NCBI GenBank assembly: GCA_052034005.1
Contig: JBPOJB010000023.1
Span: 62,001 to 126,000, forward strand
From: JAAYDI01 sp052034005
GTDB taxonomy: Bacteria; Planctomycetota; Planctomycetia; Pirellulales; Pirellulaceae
Reading direction: 5' to 3'
DNA length: 64,000 nucleotides
The number at the start of each line of letters is the position of its first letter. The stretch's first letter is position 1. Shown here piece after piece: positions 31,307-39,605 of the stretch. The notes beneath the pieces are model-generated. The model saw only the letters and a list, made by a program, of their open reading frames with translations. It had not been told where the DNA came from and made no database searches. A program made the position numbers and the translations under genes.

Positions 31307-31747
31307 CTAGGTCAGCCAGTCGTCGATATCGCGCCGCAGCGCATGTTGGATGAGCGTCAACAGGGCGTTCGGATCGTAAGGTTTGCCGATGAAATACTCG
31401 CAGCCGGCCGCCCGCGCCGACCGCACGATGTCCGGCTGGTCCAACCCGCTGACAATGATGATCGGAATATGACAGGTTTCCGGCGAATCGACCAGCTCGC
31501 CACACACCTCCAGCCCGTCCAGATCGGGAAGCCCCAGATCCAGCAGCACCAGGTCCGGGCGACGCTCACGCGCTAAATTCAGGCCGCGGCGACCTTCGTG
31601 CGCCAGCATCGTCGCAAACCCCTGCCGCTGTAACCGCAGCGAGAGCGCCTCGACCTGCGAACGATCGTCATCGACGATCAGAATCGACTGCCGACGATCT
31701 GCCCCGGACTCGCAGGGCTGCAACTGAGCCACAACGTCCTGAATCAT
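31307..31747 (-). CDS. Single-domain response regulator
   Basis: This 146-residue protein consists of one CheY-like receiver domain after a ~20-residue N-terminal tail. Acidic pocket ILIVDDDRSQ, phospho-acceptor Asp in LVLLDLGLPDLDGLEV, the switch Thr/Ser position in IIIVSGLDQ (Ser), and the conserved lysine in FIGKPYDP are all intact. There is no output domain, so it must act through protein contacts or phosphotransfer. No sensor kinase is encoded next to it. A strong -35-like hexamer is found ~100 nt upstream. Confidence 0.92.
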   Translation of the reverse strand: MIQDVVAQLQPCESGADRRQSILIVDDDRSQVEALSLRLQRQGFATMLAHEGRRGLNLARERRPDLVLLDLGLPDLDGLEVCGELVDSPETCHIPIIIVSGLDQPDIVRSARAAGCEYFIGKPYDPNALLTLIQHALRRDIDDWLT

Positions 31748-31826
31748 GACCGATGCATCCGAACACGCGAGGGAGTCTCGGCCTCCGGGAGGGTGTGGGG
31801 GTGCGCGGAGGCCAACGTACGGAACA

Positions 31827-31855
31827 AGGCTAGGTCACCCGCGAAGTCGTGTCAA
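31827..31855 (-). promoter_or_regulatory. Candidate promoter for the response regulator
   Basis: On the minus strand a perfect TTGACA (31855-31850) is followed by a 17-nt spacer and TAGCCT (31832-31827). The -10 is weak (3 of 6). The predicted leader is about 75 nt. Confidence 0.4.
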
Positions 31856-31995
31856 ACAAAACAGTCCGAAAAGTCCTTCCGACAGCGCGCGGGCGGGCCG
31901 ACTCGGAATGGTCGTCCGGCGGGTGGCTAATGGCCGGTTGGAAGGAGTAGGCACGGACGGGCGGGAAGCCTACCCCACGTCGGCCGGCAGGAAAC

Positions 31996-32925
31996 CTAGC
32001 CCACAGGGGGGCGTTGCGGCCAGTCGATGCCGGACATGGCAGCCAGCGCCAGGTGCAGGGCGTGGGTTCCGGCCCGCGCATGCCCTTGGGCTGCCGTCGC
32101 TTCGTAGAGCTGCCGGGCCAAAGCCAGCCCCGGCATGGCCAGCCGCATGCGATTGGCTTCCGCCAGGGCGATGCCGAGGTCCTTGATGAAGTGCTCCACG
32201 AAAAAACCGGGATCGAAGTGGTTTCGGATGATCCGCGGGCCGAGATTGGAGAGCGACCAGCTTCCGGCGGCGCCCGAGGCCACGGATTGAAGGACCGTAT
32301 CCAGATCCAGCCCCGCGCGGTACGCATAGAGCAGCGCCTCGCAGAGTCCGATCATGTTGGTCGCGATGAGGATCTGATTGACCATCTTCGCATGCTGGCC
32401 GGCGCCCGGCCCGCCCTGATGGATGCTCGTCTTGCCCATCGCATCCCAGCAGGGTTGCAGCGCGGCGACCACCCGCGGGTCGCCCCCGATCATGATCGAC
32501 AGGCGGGCTTCGCGTGCGCCCACATCGCCGCCCGAGACCGGCGCATCGACGCTCCAGACGTCCCGCTGTTGAGCGGCTGCCGCGATCTCGCGCGCCAACG
32601 CCGGCTCGCTGGTCGTCATGTCGACCAGCACGCCGCCCTTGCGCAGGCCGTGGAGCACCCCGTCAGGCGCGAGCACGACCTGTCGCACGTCGGCCGGGAA
32701 GCCGACCATGGTGAAGACGACATCGCTCTGCCGGGCGACCGCTAGCGGGTTGTCGGCCCACTGCGCGCCGCGTTCGATCAGCGCGGCCGCTTTCGCGCGG
32801 GTGCGCGAATACACGGTCATGGCGAACCCGCGCGTCATCAGGTGCCCGCACATGCTGGCCCCCATGACCCCGGTGCCGATCCACCCGAGCCGTGTGGCGC
32901 CGGCCGCAATCTTCAGGTCGCACAT
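31996..32925 (-). CDS. 3-hydroxyisobutyrate dehydrogenase-family oxidoreductase
   Basis: This is a 309-residue NAD(P)-dependent beta-hydroxyacid dehydrogenase. The N-terminal Rossmann motif is GWIGTGVMGASMCGHL, followed by the substrate-binding VDAPVSGGDVGAREARLSIMIGG and the catalytic-lysine helix GPGAGQHAKMVNQILIATNM, so it should be active. Family members act on 3-hydroxyisobutyrate, tartronate semialdehyde, 6-phosphogluconate-like acids or glyoxylate; the exact substrate cannot be chosen. The start is 9 nt downstream of the stop of the small Pro-rich gene at 32935. Confidence 0.92.
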   Translation of the reverse strand: MCDLKIAAGATRLGWIGTGVMGASMCGHLMTRGFAMTVYSRTRAKAAALIERGAQWADNPLAVARQSDVVFTMVGFPADVRQVVLAPDGVLHGLRKGGVLVDMTTSEPALAREIAAAAQQRDVWSVDAPVSGGDVGAREARLSIMIGGDPRVVAALQPCWDAMGKTSIHQGGPGAGQHAKMVNQILIATNMIGLCEALLYAYRAGLDLDTVLQSVASGAAGSWSLSNLGPRIIRNHFDPGFFVEHFIKDLGIALAEANRMRLAMPGLALARQLYEATAAQGHARAGTHALHLALAAMSGIDWPQRPPVG

Positions 32926-32934
32926 ACCGGGCCA

Positions 32935-33441
32935 TCAACTCCGAGGGGCGGAATCCAGGGGACGGAGGATCTCGCTGCACAGCACGGCCTGCCGCAACGT
33001 CCTCGGGTCCTTGAGCATCGCGATGAGTTCCGCCACATCGAAGCCCGCGTCGGCGGTGCCGGCGAGCGACTGCGTGCGACCGTCCAGGTCCAGCGAGCCG
33101 ACCTGATGGTCAAACCGCTGGGCGATGTGCGCCTCCATGAGCTCGTTGGCCTGGCTCACTTCTTCGCCCAGCATTTCGGCACGCTGTTCGAACTCCCGCG
33201 TGTCCACGCGCGTGCCCACCCCCGCAGTCGGACCAGCCGGCACGAGCTCAGCCGTCACAACCTCGGGCGGCGCGGGTTGCCGGCGAGGCGGTGCGGGAGG
33301 ACGCGCCGGGGGACGCGCGGGGGGACGCGCGGGTGCAGGTGCAGGTGCGGGCCGATGCGGCACGGGGGGCGGCGCGGCCTGCCGACGTTGCGCGCGGCGC
33401 TGGGCAGCCTGACGCAAGAAGGCTTCCAGATCATCAGCCAT
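32935..33441 (-). CDS. Small Pro/Ala/Arg-rich hypothetical protein downstream of floA
   Basis: This is a 168-residue protein. The first ~20 residues are a charged helix (MADDLEAFLRQAAQRRAQRR), residues ~22-60 are a Pro/Ala/Arg low-complexity linker, and the last ~85 residues form a helical region ending AELIAMLKDPRTLRQAVLCSEIL. It starts 18 nt after the floA stop and ends 9 nt before the dehydrogenase, so it is likely part of the NfeD-FloA operon. It has no signal peptide and is presumably a cytoplasmic accessory. I do not recognise a family. Confidence 0.75.
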   Translation of the reverse strand: MADDLEAFLRQAAQRRAQRRQAAPPPVPHRPAPAPAPARPPARPPARPPAPPRRQPAPPEVVTAELVPAGPTAGVGTRVDTREFEQRAEMLGEEVSQANELMEAHIAQRFDHQVGSLDLDGRTQSLAGTADAGFDVAELIAMLKDPRTLRQAVLCSEILRPLDSAPRS

Positions 33442-33459
33442 GGCGCAATCCTTCCTGGG

Positions 33460-34506
33460 TCACGAGGCCGGCTTGGGACGGGCGGCGCCGCTGCCCGCGA
33501 TGGCGCGGCGCATGTCCGTGTCGGCCTGCACGTTGCGGAGCTTGTAATAGTCCATGATCCCCAGCGCTCCACTGCGGAACGCATCGGCCATGGCGCGCGG
33601 GACCTCGGCCTCTGCTTCAACCAGCCGGGCGCGGCTCTCTTCGATCAGCGCGATCTTCTCCTGCTCCTCCGCCGCGGCCATCGCGCGACGCCCCTCCGCC
33701 TTGGCCCGCGCGACACGCGTGTCCGCCTCCGCCTGGTCGGCTTGCAGCCGCGCGCCGATATTCTCGCCCACGTCGATGTCCGCGATGTCGATCGAGACGA
33801 TCTCGAAGGCCGTCTGCGAATCGAGCCGCTTGGCCAACACGGCCTTGGAGATCAGGTCCGGATTCTCCAGCACCTCCGCGTGCGTCGCCGCCGAACCGAT
33901 CGCGCTGACAATCCCTTCTCCCACCCGCGCAATGATCGTCTCCTCAGTCGCGCCGCCAATGAGCTGCTGCAGGTTGGCCCGCACCGTGACCCGCGCCTTG
34001 ACCGAGAGCTGGATGCCGTTCTTGGCCACCGCGTCGAGCGTCTCCTTGCCGGAGCCCTTGCCCGGGCAGTCGATGACCTTCGGGTAAACGCTGGTCTGCA
34101 CCGACTCCAGCACGTTGCGCCCGGCCAGGTCGATGGCCGTCGCTTCACGGAACGTCAGCTGAATCGTCTTGGCCTTCCGGGCTGCAATCAGCGCGCGGAT
34201 CACGAGCGGCACGTTGCCGCCCGCCAGGTAGTGCGCCTCGAGCGCCCGGCTGGTGATCCCCTCGTCCTCGCCCAGACCCGCCTGCACCGCCATGATCTTG
34301 CTGCGCACGATCACCTTCGGGCTCACCTTGCGGAACGACATGCCCAGCAGGTCCAGGAACCCAATCCGCGCCTTGGTCAGGAAGGACTGGATCCAGAGGC
34401 GGAAATACGCCACCACCACGCCGAAGATGACCAGCACCATCACGGCCGCGACCAGACCGGCCAGGACCAGCAACGTCGTCACCACGTCATTTGCCGCCAG
34501 CAACAT
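33460..34506 (-). CDS. floA: Flotillin-like protein FloA
   Basis: This is a 348-residue SPFH-domain membrane scaffold. The ATG at 34506 follows GGGAGAG at 9 nt; the frame's extra 29 upstream codons overlap the NfeD gene end. A membrane-inserting hydrophobic segment (~residues 8-32) is followed by SFLTKARIGFLDLLGMSFRKVSP and the SPFH core (VRANLQQLIGGATEETIIARVGEGIVSAIGS), then the Ala/Glu-rich coiled region RVARAKAEGRRAMAAAEEQEKIA. These features match bacterial FloA of functional membrane microdomains. Position directly after two NfeD genes is the standard arrangement. Length is normal (~330). Confidence 0.95.
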   Translation of the reverse strand: MLLAANDVVTTLLVLAGLVAAVMVLVIFGVVVAYFRLWIQSFLTKARIGFLDLLGMSFRKVSPKVIVRSKIMAVQAGLGEDEGITSRALEAHYLAGGNVPLVIRALIAARKAKTIQLTFREATAIDLAGRNVLESVQTSVYPKVIDCPGKGSGKETLDAVAKNGIQLSVKARVTVRANLQQLIGGATEETIIARVGEGIVSAIGSAATHAEVLENPDLISKAVLAKRLDSQTAFEIVSIDIADIDVGENIGARLQADQAEADTRVARAKAEGRRAMAAAEEQEKIALIEESRARLVEAEAEVPRAMADAFRSGALGIMDYYKLRNVQADTDMRRAIAGSGAARPKPAS

Positions 34507-34589
34507 GTTCTCGCTCTCCCCGCGCGACAGCAACCACGCCCCACCACGATCGCGACCGACGTTCCTGATACCCCGGCCGGACGGCCATG

Positions 34590-35177
34590 TCAAGCCAGTG
34601 GGTCGTCCAACGGCTCGATTCCCAGCTTGTCGATCGGTGTGGACAGCGGGTCGAGCGCCGCATTGTCCGCCGCCGCCGCCTCCGCATCACTCAAAGGCCG
34701 CACGACCAGCCGCTGGGTGTTGACATCGATCACCCGCACCGCCTGTCCGGCGGCGATCACGACGCCGTTGCTCACGGCGTCGTACACGCGTCCCTCGACC
34801 ACCACGTCGCCGCTGGGAAGCAACTCCGTCTTGGCCACGCCCCGTTTCCCGACCAGCCGCTCCCGCCGCCGGTATTGCTCCGTATCCGGCAACACCTCGT
34901 CCGCGCTCTCCGGCAGCGTGGCCAGCATGAGCCGCCCCATCGGCGTGTGTCGCCAGGTCTTGATGGCCACCACGACCACCACGGGCACCGCGATCGTCGC
35001 GACCAGCAGGAACAGCGCGCCGGCTAGGGCGCTGTACATGAACGCCATGACGATCGACGCGATGACCGCCGCTGCCGCCAGCACGCCCAGCAGGCCCGCT
35101 GAGGGGATGAACATCTCCAGACACACGATCCCCAGGCCCACCAGCAACAGGATGATTGGCCACGCCAACGATTCCAT
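34590..35177 (-). CDS. Short NfeD-family membrane protein
   Basis: This 195-residue protein has three N-terminal membrane segments (residues ~6-75) followed by a short linker and an OB-fold NfeD domain (VGKRGVAKTELLPSGDVVVEGRVYDAVSNG). It starts 6 nt after the stop of the long NfeD gene, with GGAGGAG lying 13 nt upstream. NfeD proteins accompany FloA/stomatin-type proteins and are thought to help assemble or stabilise them. An 83-nt gap separates it from floA. Confidence 0.9.
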   Translation of the reverse strand: MESLAWPIILLLVGLGIVCLEMFIPSAGLLGVLAAAAVIASIVMAFMYSALAGALFLLVATIAVPVVVVVAIKTWRHTPMGRLMLATLPESADEVLPDTEQYRRRERLVGKRGVAKTELLPSGDVVVEGRVYDAVSNGVVIAAGQAVRVIDVNTQRLVVRPLSDAEAAAADNAALDPLSTPIDKLGIEPLDDPLA

Positions 35178-35183
35178 GACTCG

Positions 35184-37340
35184 CTACGACTCCTCCAAAG
35201 GTTCCACGAGTACCCGATTGCCCATCACCTGGACCACGCGCACCGGCGTGCCCCGCCGGATCAGCAGCCCGTCGCTGATGACGTTCACCACGTCGTCCCC
35301 GAAACGGGCCTTGCCCGACGGCGTCAGCTGCGTCGTGGTCACGCCGCGTTTCCCCTCCAGATAGTCCCAATCGACCAGCGCTTCGGCACGGTCCAAGTCC
35401 AGCTCTTCCGCGGGCGACGGCAGCATGACCCGTCTGAGCAGCCACGTATCGGCCAGGTACTTCCGCATGATCCACAGCGCCGCCAGCACCCCGCCGCAGG
35501 CGGCCAGCATCGTAAACATGGAACTCGACAGCTGCTCGAACTGGTAGGTCGTCCGCGGGAAGATGAACGTCTGGCTGGCCAGCACAATCGACAGCAACAC
35601 CATCACGCCGCCCCCAACGCCGAAGATGCCGAACCCGGGGATCACGAAGATCTCCAGCGCAATGGCGGCCAGCCCGCCTGTGAAGAGGATCAGTTCCAGC
35701 CAGCCGGCCGTCCCGTTGAGGAACTGGGACCAGAAGAACAGGAGGAAGCAGGTGCCCGAGACGAACCCGGCGACGCCGATCCCAGGCTGCGACGCCTCGC
35801 TGATCAGCGCGAAGAACGCCACGAACAGGAGCAGGCGGGCCAGCCAGGGCTGCGCGCCCAGCTGCTCGATCGCCGCCACGATCGGATTGCGCTGGGCCAC
35901 CGTGATCGGACGCTCAAGATGGAACTGGCGCACCAACGTCTCGAAGCTGTCCGCGTTCCCGCGCAGCCATCCGAACTGCAGGGCTTGAGCCCCGGTGATG
36001 CCGGACCGCAGGTCGATCCGCTCCTCGCGGACCCACGCCGCCGGGTCGTCCACCTGCCGGTGCTCCGCTTCGCACAGGTACCGCGTCACGGCCGTGCCCT
36101 CGCGGCGATACCGGTACAACTCCAGCTGCGGATCGATCATGGCCACCAGCGGCGACCAGTCGCGCTGCTGGGCCCGGGCGACCTCCTGGAGCGAAGCGCG
36201 CAGGTCGTGCAGCTCCGCCCCGGTCAGATACGTGTCGCCAGATCCGCCCAGGACCGCGTCGGGCGCGGCATAGGCCTCGTCGCACACCAGGGCCACCACG
36301 GCCGCCACGCTGCGCGCCTCCTCCTCCACGAACGCCACGCTCCGCAGCCCGCGCGGATCGAGCTCCGACAGCAGGTTGATCAATCGCTGGGCCGCCGCCG
36401 GCGCGCCGCCCGCGCTCTTGATCCACACGCACAACAGGTTCGCCGTCCCGTGGCGCTGTACATCGCGCACCGTCCGCGTCAGCTCGTCCGCCGTGCGCCC
36501 GCTGATGCTCCCCCGGACATCGACCCGCACGGCCGTCCAGCTGTCGCGCACGGCGGCCTCGTCGCGGATCGCGTCCGGCGGGATCTGCAACGCCTCGGCC
36601 ATCGTCCGGCGATCCGCCGCCAGGTGGCTGGCCAGGCCGTACCGGAGCCGCAACTCCTGGCCGCTGATCCGCAGCAGATCGCCATGCGTGTCGATCTTCT
36701 GCTCCCCGCCCACCTGCCCGTCCGCGCGCAGCTGATCCAACTCGTCCTGCAGCACGAATTTCCTGCCGCCGTCGACCAACTGCACTTCGAAAACCGCCCG
36801 GCGCGCGTCGAGCATCGCCAGCACCAGCGGCACCGGGATCGTGTGCTGCGTGCCCGCGATCTCGCGATAGGCCGCCTCCATCGTCGGACCGATCGACGTC
36901 TCACCCCGGCCCGCCGCGCCGAGCTGAGCCTGCGGCCCGATCACGATCTCCTCGCACGCCAACACCGGCAGCACCGCGTGACCCTCCAACGTCTGCGGCA
37001 CGAACGCGATCGTCCGCACTCGCTTGAACCGGCTGCCGGCCAGGTAGCGGGCCAGCGCCAAAGCGGGCTCGAAATCGCCCGTGAAGCCGTCCGACTTCTC
37101 GCCCGGACGAAACTCGAGGATCACGGTCGGCCGCGCCACCTCCGCCGACAGCTCCGTGAGCAGCTTGTCGAACGAACTCTTCAGCCGCGTGTCGCCGGCT
37201 GCGGTCAGCGGTAGTGGAATCGAAACCAGCACCGCGGTCGGCGCATGAGGCGCCGCGGCGGGCGGCGGCGCATCGTCCGCCGCCAGCCACCTTGTGGTAC
37301 AGACCAGCACTGCCAACGCGGCGACGCGAAACCGACACAT
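35184..37340 (-). CDS. Long NfeD-family protein with tandem ClpP-like (serine-protease fold) domains
   Basis: This is a 718-residue protein with a signal peptide (VAALAVLVCTTRWLAA). Residues ~35-230 and ~265-460 are two successive ClpP/crotonase-like folds. In the first, the active-site serine region reads EGHAVLPVLACEE, with no serine; in the second, ARSVAAVVALVCDEAYAAPDAVLGG keeps one at the matching place. Then come five or six membrane helices (~490-600) and a C-terminal NfeD OB fold (GKRGVTTTQLTPSGKARFGDDVVNVISDG). Canonical long NfeD has one ClpP-like domain, so a duplication is evident. It leads the NfeD-FloA operon. Whether it is an active protease is uncertain. Confidence 0.87.
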   Translation of the reverse strand: MCRFRVAALAVLVCTTRWLAADDAPPPAAAPHAPTAVLVSIPLPLTAAGDTRLKSSFDKLLTELSAEVARPTVILEFRPGEKSDGFTGDFEPALALARYLAGSRFKRVRTIAFVPQTLEGHAVLPVLACEEIVIGPQAQLGAAGRGETSIGPTMEAAYREIAGTQHTIPVPLVLAMLDARRAVFEVQLVDGGRKFVLQDELDQLRADGQVGGEQKIDTHGDLLRISGQELRLRYGLASHLAADRRTMAEALQIPPDAIRDEAAVRDSWTAVRVDVRGSISGRTADELTRTVRDVQRHGTANLLCVWIKSAGGAPAAAQRLINLLSELDPRGLRSVAFVEEEARSVAAVVALVCDEAYAAPDAVLGGSGDTYLTGAELHDLRASLQEVARAQQRDWSPLVAMIDPQLELYRYRREGTAVTRYLCEAEHRQVDDPAAWVREERIDLRSGITGAQALQFGWLRGNADSFETLVRQFHLERPITVAQRNPIVAAIEQLGAQPWLARLLLFVAFFALISEASQPGIGVAGFVSGTCFLLFFWSQFLNGTAGWLELILFTGGLAAIALEIFVIPGFGIFGVGGGVMVLLSIVLASQTFIFPRTTYQFEQLSSSMFTMLAACGGVLAALWIMRKYLADTWLLRRVMLPSPAEELDLDRAEALVDWDYLEGKRGVTTTQLTPSGKARFGDDVVNVISDGLLIRRGTPVRVVQVMGNRVLVEPLEES

Positions 37341-37469
37341 CCGATCGCCCCCCGGAAATGGCCATCGTCGTCACAGCATCGAGCCCGGCCGGGATGCCCC
37401 GTGTGGGAGCAGGTGGCGACATCCGCGGCTCACCACGCCCAAGCGACCGTCAGATGACGACTTACGTCA

Positions 37470-37475
37470 ATTATA
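37470..37475 (-). promoter_or_regulatory. Perfect -10 hexamer upstream of the NfeD-FloA operon
   Basis: TATAAT on the minus strand (37475-37470), in an otherwise GC-rich region about 130 nt before the long NfeD start. No matching -35 is seen at 16-18 nt: the site is occupied by the arm of a TTCCCC hairpin. It is either an activator-dependent promoter or chance. Confidence 0.3.
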
Positions 37476-37479
37476 GATA

Positions 37480-37526
37480 TTCCCCGCAACCGGGGAAGCA
37501 GCCGGCACGGGAACGTGGGGCCGGCT
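37480..37526 (-). terminator. Tandem hairpins downstream of the TIGR03009 gene
   Basis: On the minus strand, 67 nt after the TIGR03009 stop, AGCCGG...CCGGCT (37526-37500, inner CACG/CGTG) is followed by TTCCCC ggttgc GGGGAA (37497-37480). No long T-run follows, so termination would be weak or Rho-assisted. Confidence 0.35.
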
Positions 37527-37592
37527 GAGCCCGGCAGCGTGGCGGCGGCCCGGCTCGGAGGCAACAGATCGCTAATGCAACGCGTGTCCCAC

Positions 37593-38618
37593 TCAGCGCT
37601 GCGCAGCACCGGCATCCGGGACCGATGCCCGGCCGATGGCCGGATCGGCCCCGGCTGACCCCATCGGTCCTGCCCGATTGACCACCTTCTTCCACCCCAG
37701 GGGCAGCTTCGGCTCGTAGAACTCGCGGTGGAACAGGTTGAGCTGTTCAGCCAACACGCTGAAATTGACCTCGCGATCATTGAACTGGAACGTCGTGCGC
37801 GCCTCGTTCTTCCCCGGGACGTAGCTGGGGGAAAACAGGACCATCGCCTCCGGCAGGTAGTCGGCCTCGTCAATAATGATGTGGATCTTCTGGAAGTCGG
37901 CCGCGTCCTCGGCCGTCTTGGGAACTCCCTCGAGCCAGTACTTGCCCTTCATGTTCTGAGGCGTGATGACGTGCAACCAGAACCGGCGCTGGATGTCGTC
38001 TGCCTTGGCGTTGAACAGGAACGGCAGCGGGCCCTTCACGATCGCTCGGCCACGCATTTCCGGCGGGAGCTCGTACTGCACCAGCTGCTCACGCTCGTAA
38101 TCAAACTGAAATATGCTGGTGCCGTCACACACCCAGTGGTCGAAACGGGTGGTCCGCTTCTTGGGAGGCTGATAGGTCGGCTGCTCCCCAGCGTTCTTGG
38201 GCGCCTGGTACTCGAGCACCTGGTCGACGCGAAACAGGCCCTTGTCAGGCGACGCGTATTTGATCACGCCCTCACTGTACGTCTGACACTTGTCCGGGGG
38301 CCCGAACACCGGGTCGTACTCCCAGCGTTTGAAGGTGCACCGGTAACGCTGGATCTGGTTGCTCTTGTGCTCCCAATAGGCCAGCAACTGATCGAGATAC
38401 TCCTGGTGTTTCGGCGATAGCTGAGCCCATTCCGGCGCGCTGGGCGGCCGCACGGACGGGCCGGGACCCATCGCAACGCGCGGGGCCTGCGTGACCGGCG
38501 CCGGTGTCGCGTTGTCCAGCGCCTGCGGCGCCTGCTGCCCCACGGCGGGCAGCGCGGACGCGGAACACCACCAGACCAGATGGACCACGATACCAGACAG
38601 CAGCAGTTGGCGTCTCAT
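37593..38618 (-). CDS. TIGR03009-family secreted protein
   Basis: This is a 341-residue protein with a signal peptide (LLLSGIVVHLVWWCSASALPA) and a Pro/Ala-rich linker. The body carries the features of TIGR03009, a family found essentially in planctomycetes: YRCTFKRWEYDPVFG, GVIKYASPDKGLFRVDQ, WVCDGTSIFQFDYEREQLVQYELPPEMRG, and GPLPFLFNAKADDIQRRFW. The fold resembles LolA-like outer-membrane lipoprotein carriers, which suggests but does not prove a lipid-binding periplasmic role. It is transcribed alone. It is one of the best phylum markers in the window. Confidence 0.88.
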   Translation of the reverse strand: MRRQLLLSGIVVHLVWWCSASALPAVGQQAPQALDNATPAPVTQAPRVAMGPGPSVRPPSAPEWAQLSPKHQEYLDQLLAYWEHKSNQIQRYRCTFKRWEYDPVFGPPDKCQTYSEGVIKYASPDKGLFRVDQVLEYQAPKNAGEQPTYQPPKKRTTRFDHWVCDGTSIFQFDYEREQLVQYELPPEMRGRAIVKGPLPFLFNAKADDIQRRFWLHVITPQNMKGKYWLEGVPKTAEDAADFQKIHIIIDEADYLPEAMVLFSPSYVPGKNEARTTFQFNDREVNFSVLAEQLNLFHREFYEPKLPLGWKKVVNRAGPMGSAGADPAIGRASVPDAGAAQR

Positions 38619-38737
38619 AGTGCTCGGACTCTCGCAAGAGGCGGTCAGTCACAGCGCGGCCGGCGCCCCGCCGGCGCGTTCGAGGGCGGGATTCTAGCAA
38701 GAAGGTCGGCCAGGCCCTAGAGCGGAAATTTCCGTGT

Positions 38738-38761
38738 GAGAAACGGAGAAACGGGAGAAAC
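38738..38761. repeat. GAGAAAC short tandem repeat
   Basis: Three copies of GAGAAAC start at 38738, 38746 and 38755 (8- and 9-nt spacing), between the zinc-ribbon/TerB-like gene and the TIGR03009 gene. Comparable to the nonamer array at 27025 but of a different sequence. Confidence 0.45.
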
Positions 38762-38886
38762 AGGGAGGCGACCTGCCGACCGATCGGTCCACCGGCGACC
38801 CGCCGGACACGGGCGGACATACCGACAGGCCCCAGGGCCGCATCCCGCGCAGTCGTGCAAGCCGCCCCAGATTAACACACGCGGAA

Positions 38887-39510
38887 TCAACGGTGATGCA
38901 CGGCGCGCAGCACGATCTCGCGGAACCGCATTTCCGGTACGCCGACGACTTCGGGCATGCGGGCCAGCAGGGTCCGGCGCGGCGCGCTCATGTCGCCCGA
39001 GGCCGTGGCCGCGAGGAAGGCGAAGTAGACCAGCTGCTCCTTGTCCTCCTCGCTCAACTGCTGAGCGAGGTACCGCAGGTAGTGCTCCGGGTCCATTTGC
39101 GCGTGCCGCACCGCAGCGGCTTCGCTGCGAACCTGCTCCACGTCGAAGTCCTCCTGGCCATGGGCGCGGGAGAAATCGCGGAGGACCGCCAGTTCCGCAT
39201 CCGTGACGACTTCGTCCGCGGCGACGACCACCACCAGGGCGCGGCGGATCAGTTCGTTGGCGGCGCGCCGCTTCTGATCGCGGTACTGGCTCACGGTCAA
39301 TTCCGACAGGTCCACATGGAAGGTACCGTGGCAGGTCGTGCACTGGATGAACTCGCCCATCGCCTGGAGCGGAATGAGGGGGATGAAATAAACGGTCAGG
39401 AACTGCCGCCGCGTGCGCAGGCGGTAGGTTCGTTCCTGTTCGCAGTGCGGGCAGCAGAAGGTGCCGGTCCGCCTGGTGAAGTTGAGTTCGATCGTGCCGA
39501 TTATGATCAT
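38887..39510 (-). CDS. Zinc-ribbon and TerB-like domain protein
   Basis: This 207-residue protein begins with a zinc-ribbon (FCCPHCEQ ... QCTTCHGTF, four cysteines at about residues 19-22 and 57-60) wrapped around a hydrophobic hairpin (FLTVYFIPLIPLQ). The remainder is an all-helical TerB-like domain (ALVVVVAADEVVTDAELAVLRDFS ... VYFAFLAATASGDMSAPRRTLLARM). TerB domains are acidic metal-associated helical modules; a membrane-linked stress function is often suggested, without firm evidence here. ATG 39510 follows GGCGGGAATCCG. It is separate from its neighbours. Confidence 0.8.
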   Translation of the reverse strand: MIIIGTIELNFTRRTGTFCCPHCEQERTYRLRTRRQFLTVYFIPLIPLQAMGEFIQCTTCHGTFHVDLSELTVSQYRDQKRRAANELIRRALVVVVAADEVVTDAELAVLRDFSRAHGQEDFDVEQVRSEAAAVRHAQMDPEHYLRYLAQQLSEEDKEQLVYFAFLAATASGDMSAPRRTLLARMPEVVGVPEMRFREIVLRAVHHR

Positions 39511-39605
39511 CGGATTCCCGCCTCACGCGTCGCCCGGCGCGCCGGTGAACAAGACGCGGCCGGCCCGTCGTCTCAGCCGGGCGGGCGCAGCAGCAGCAGC
39601 AGCAG

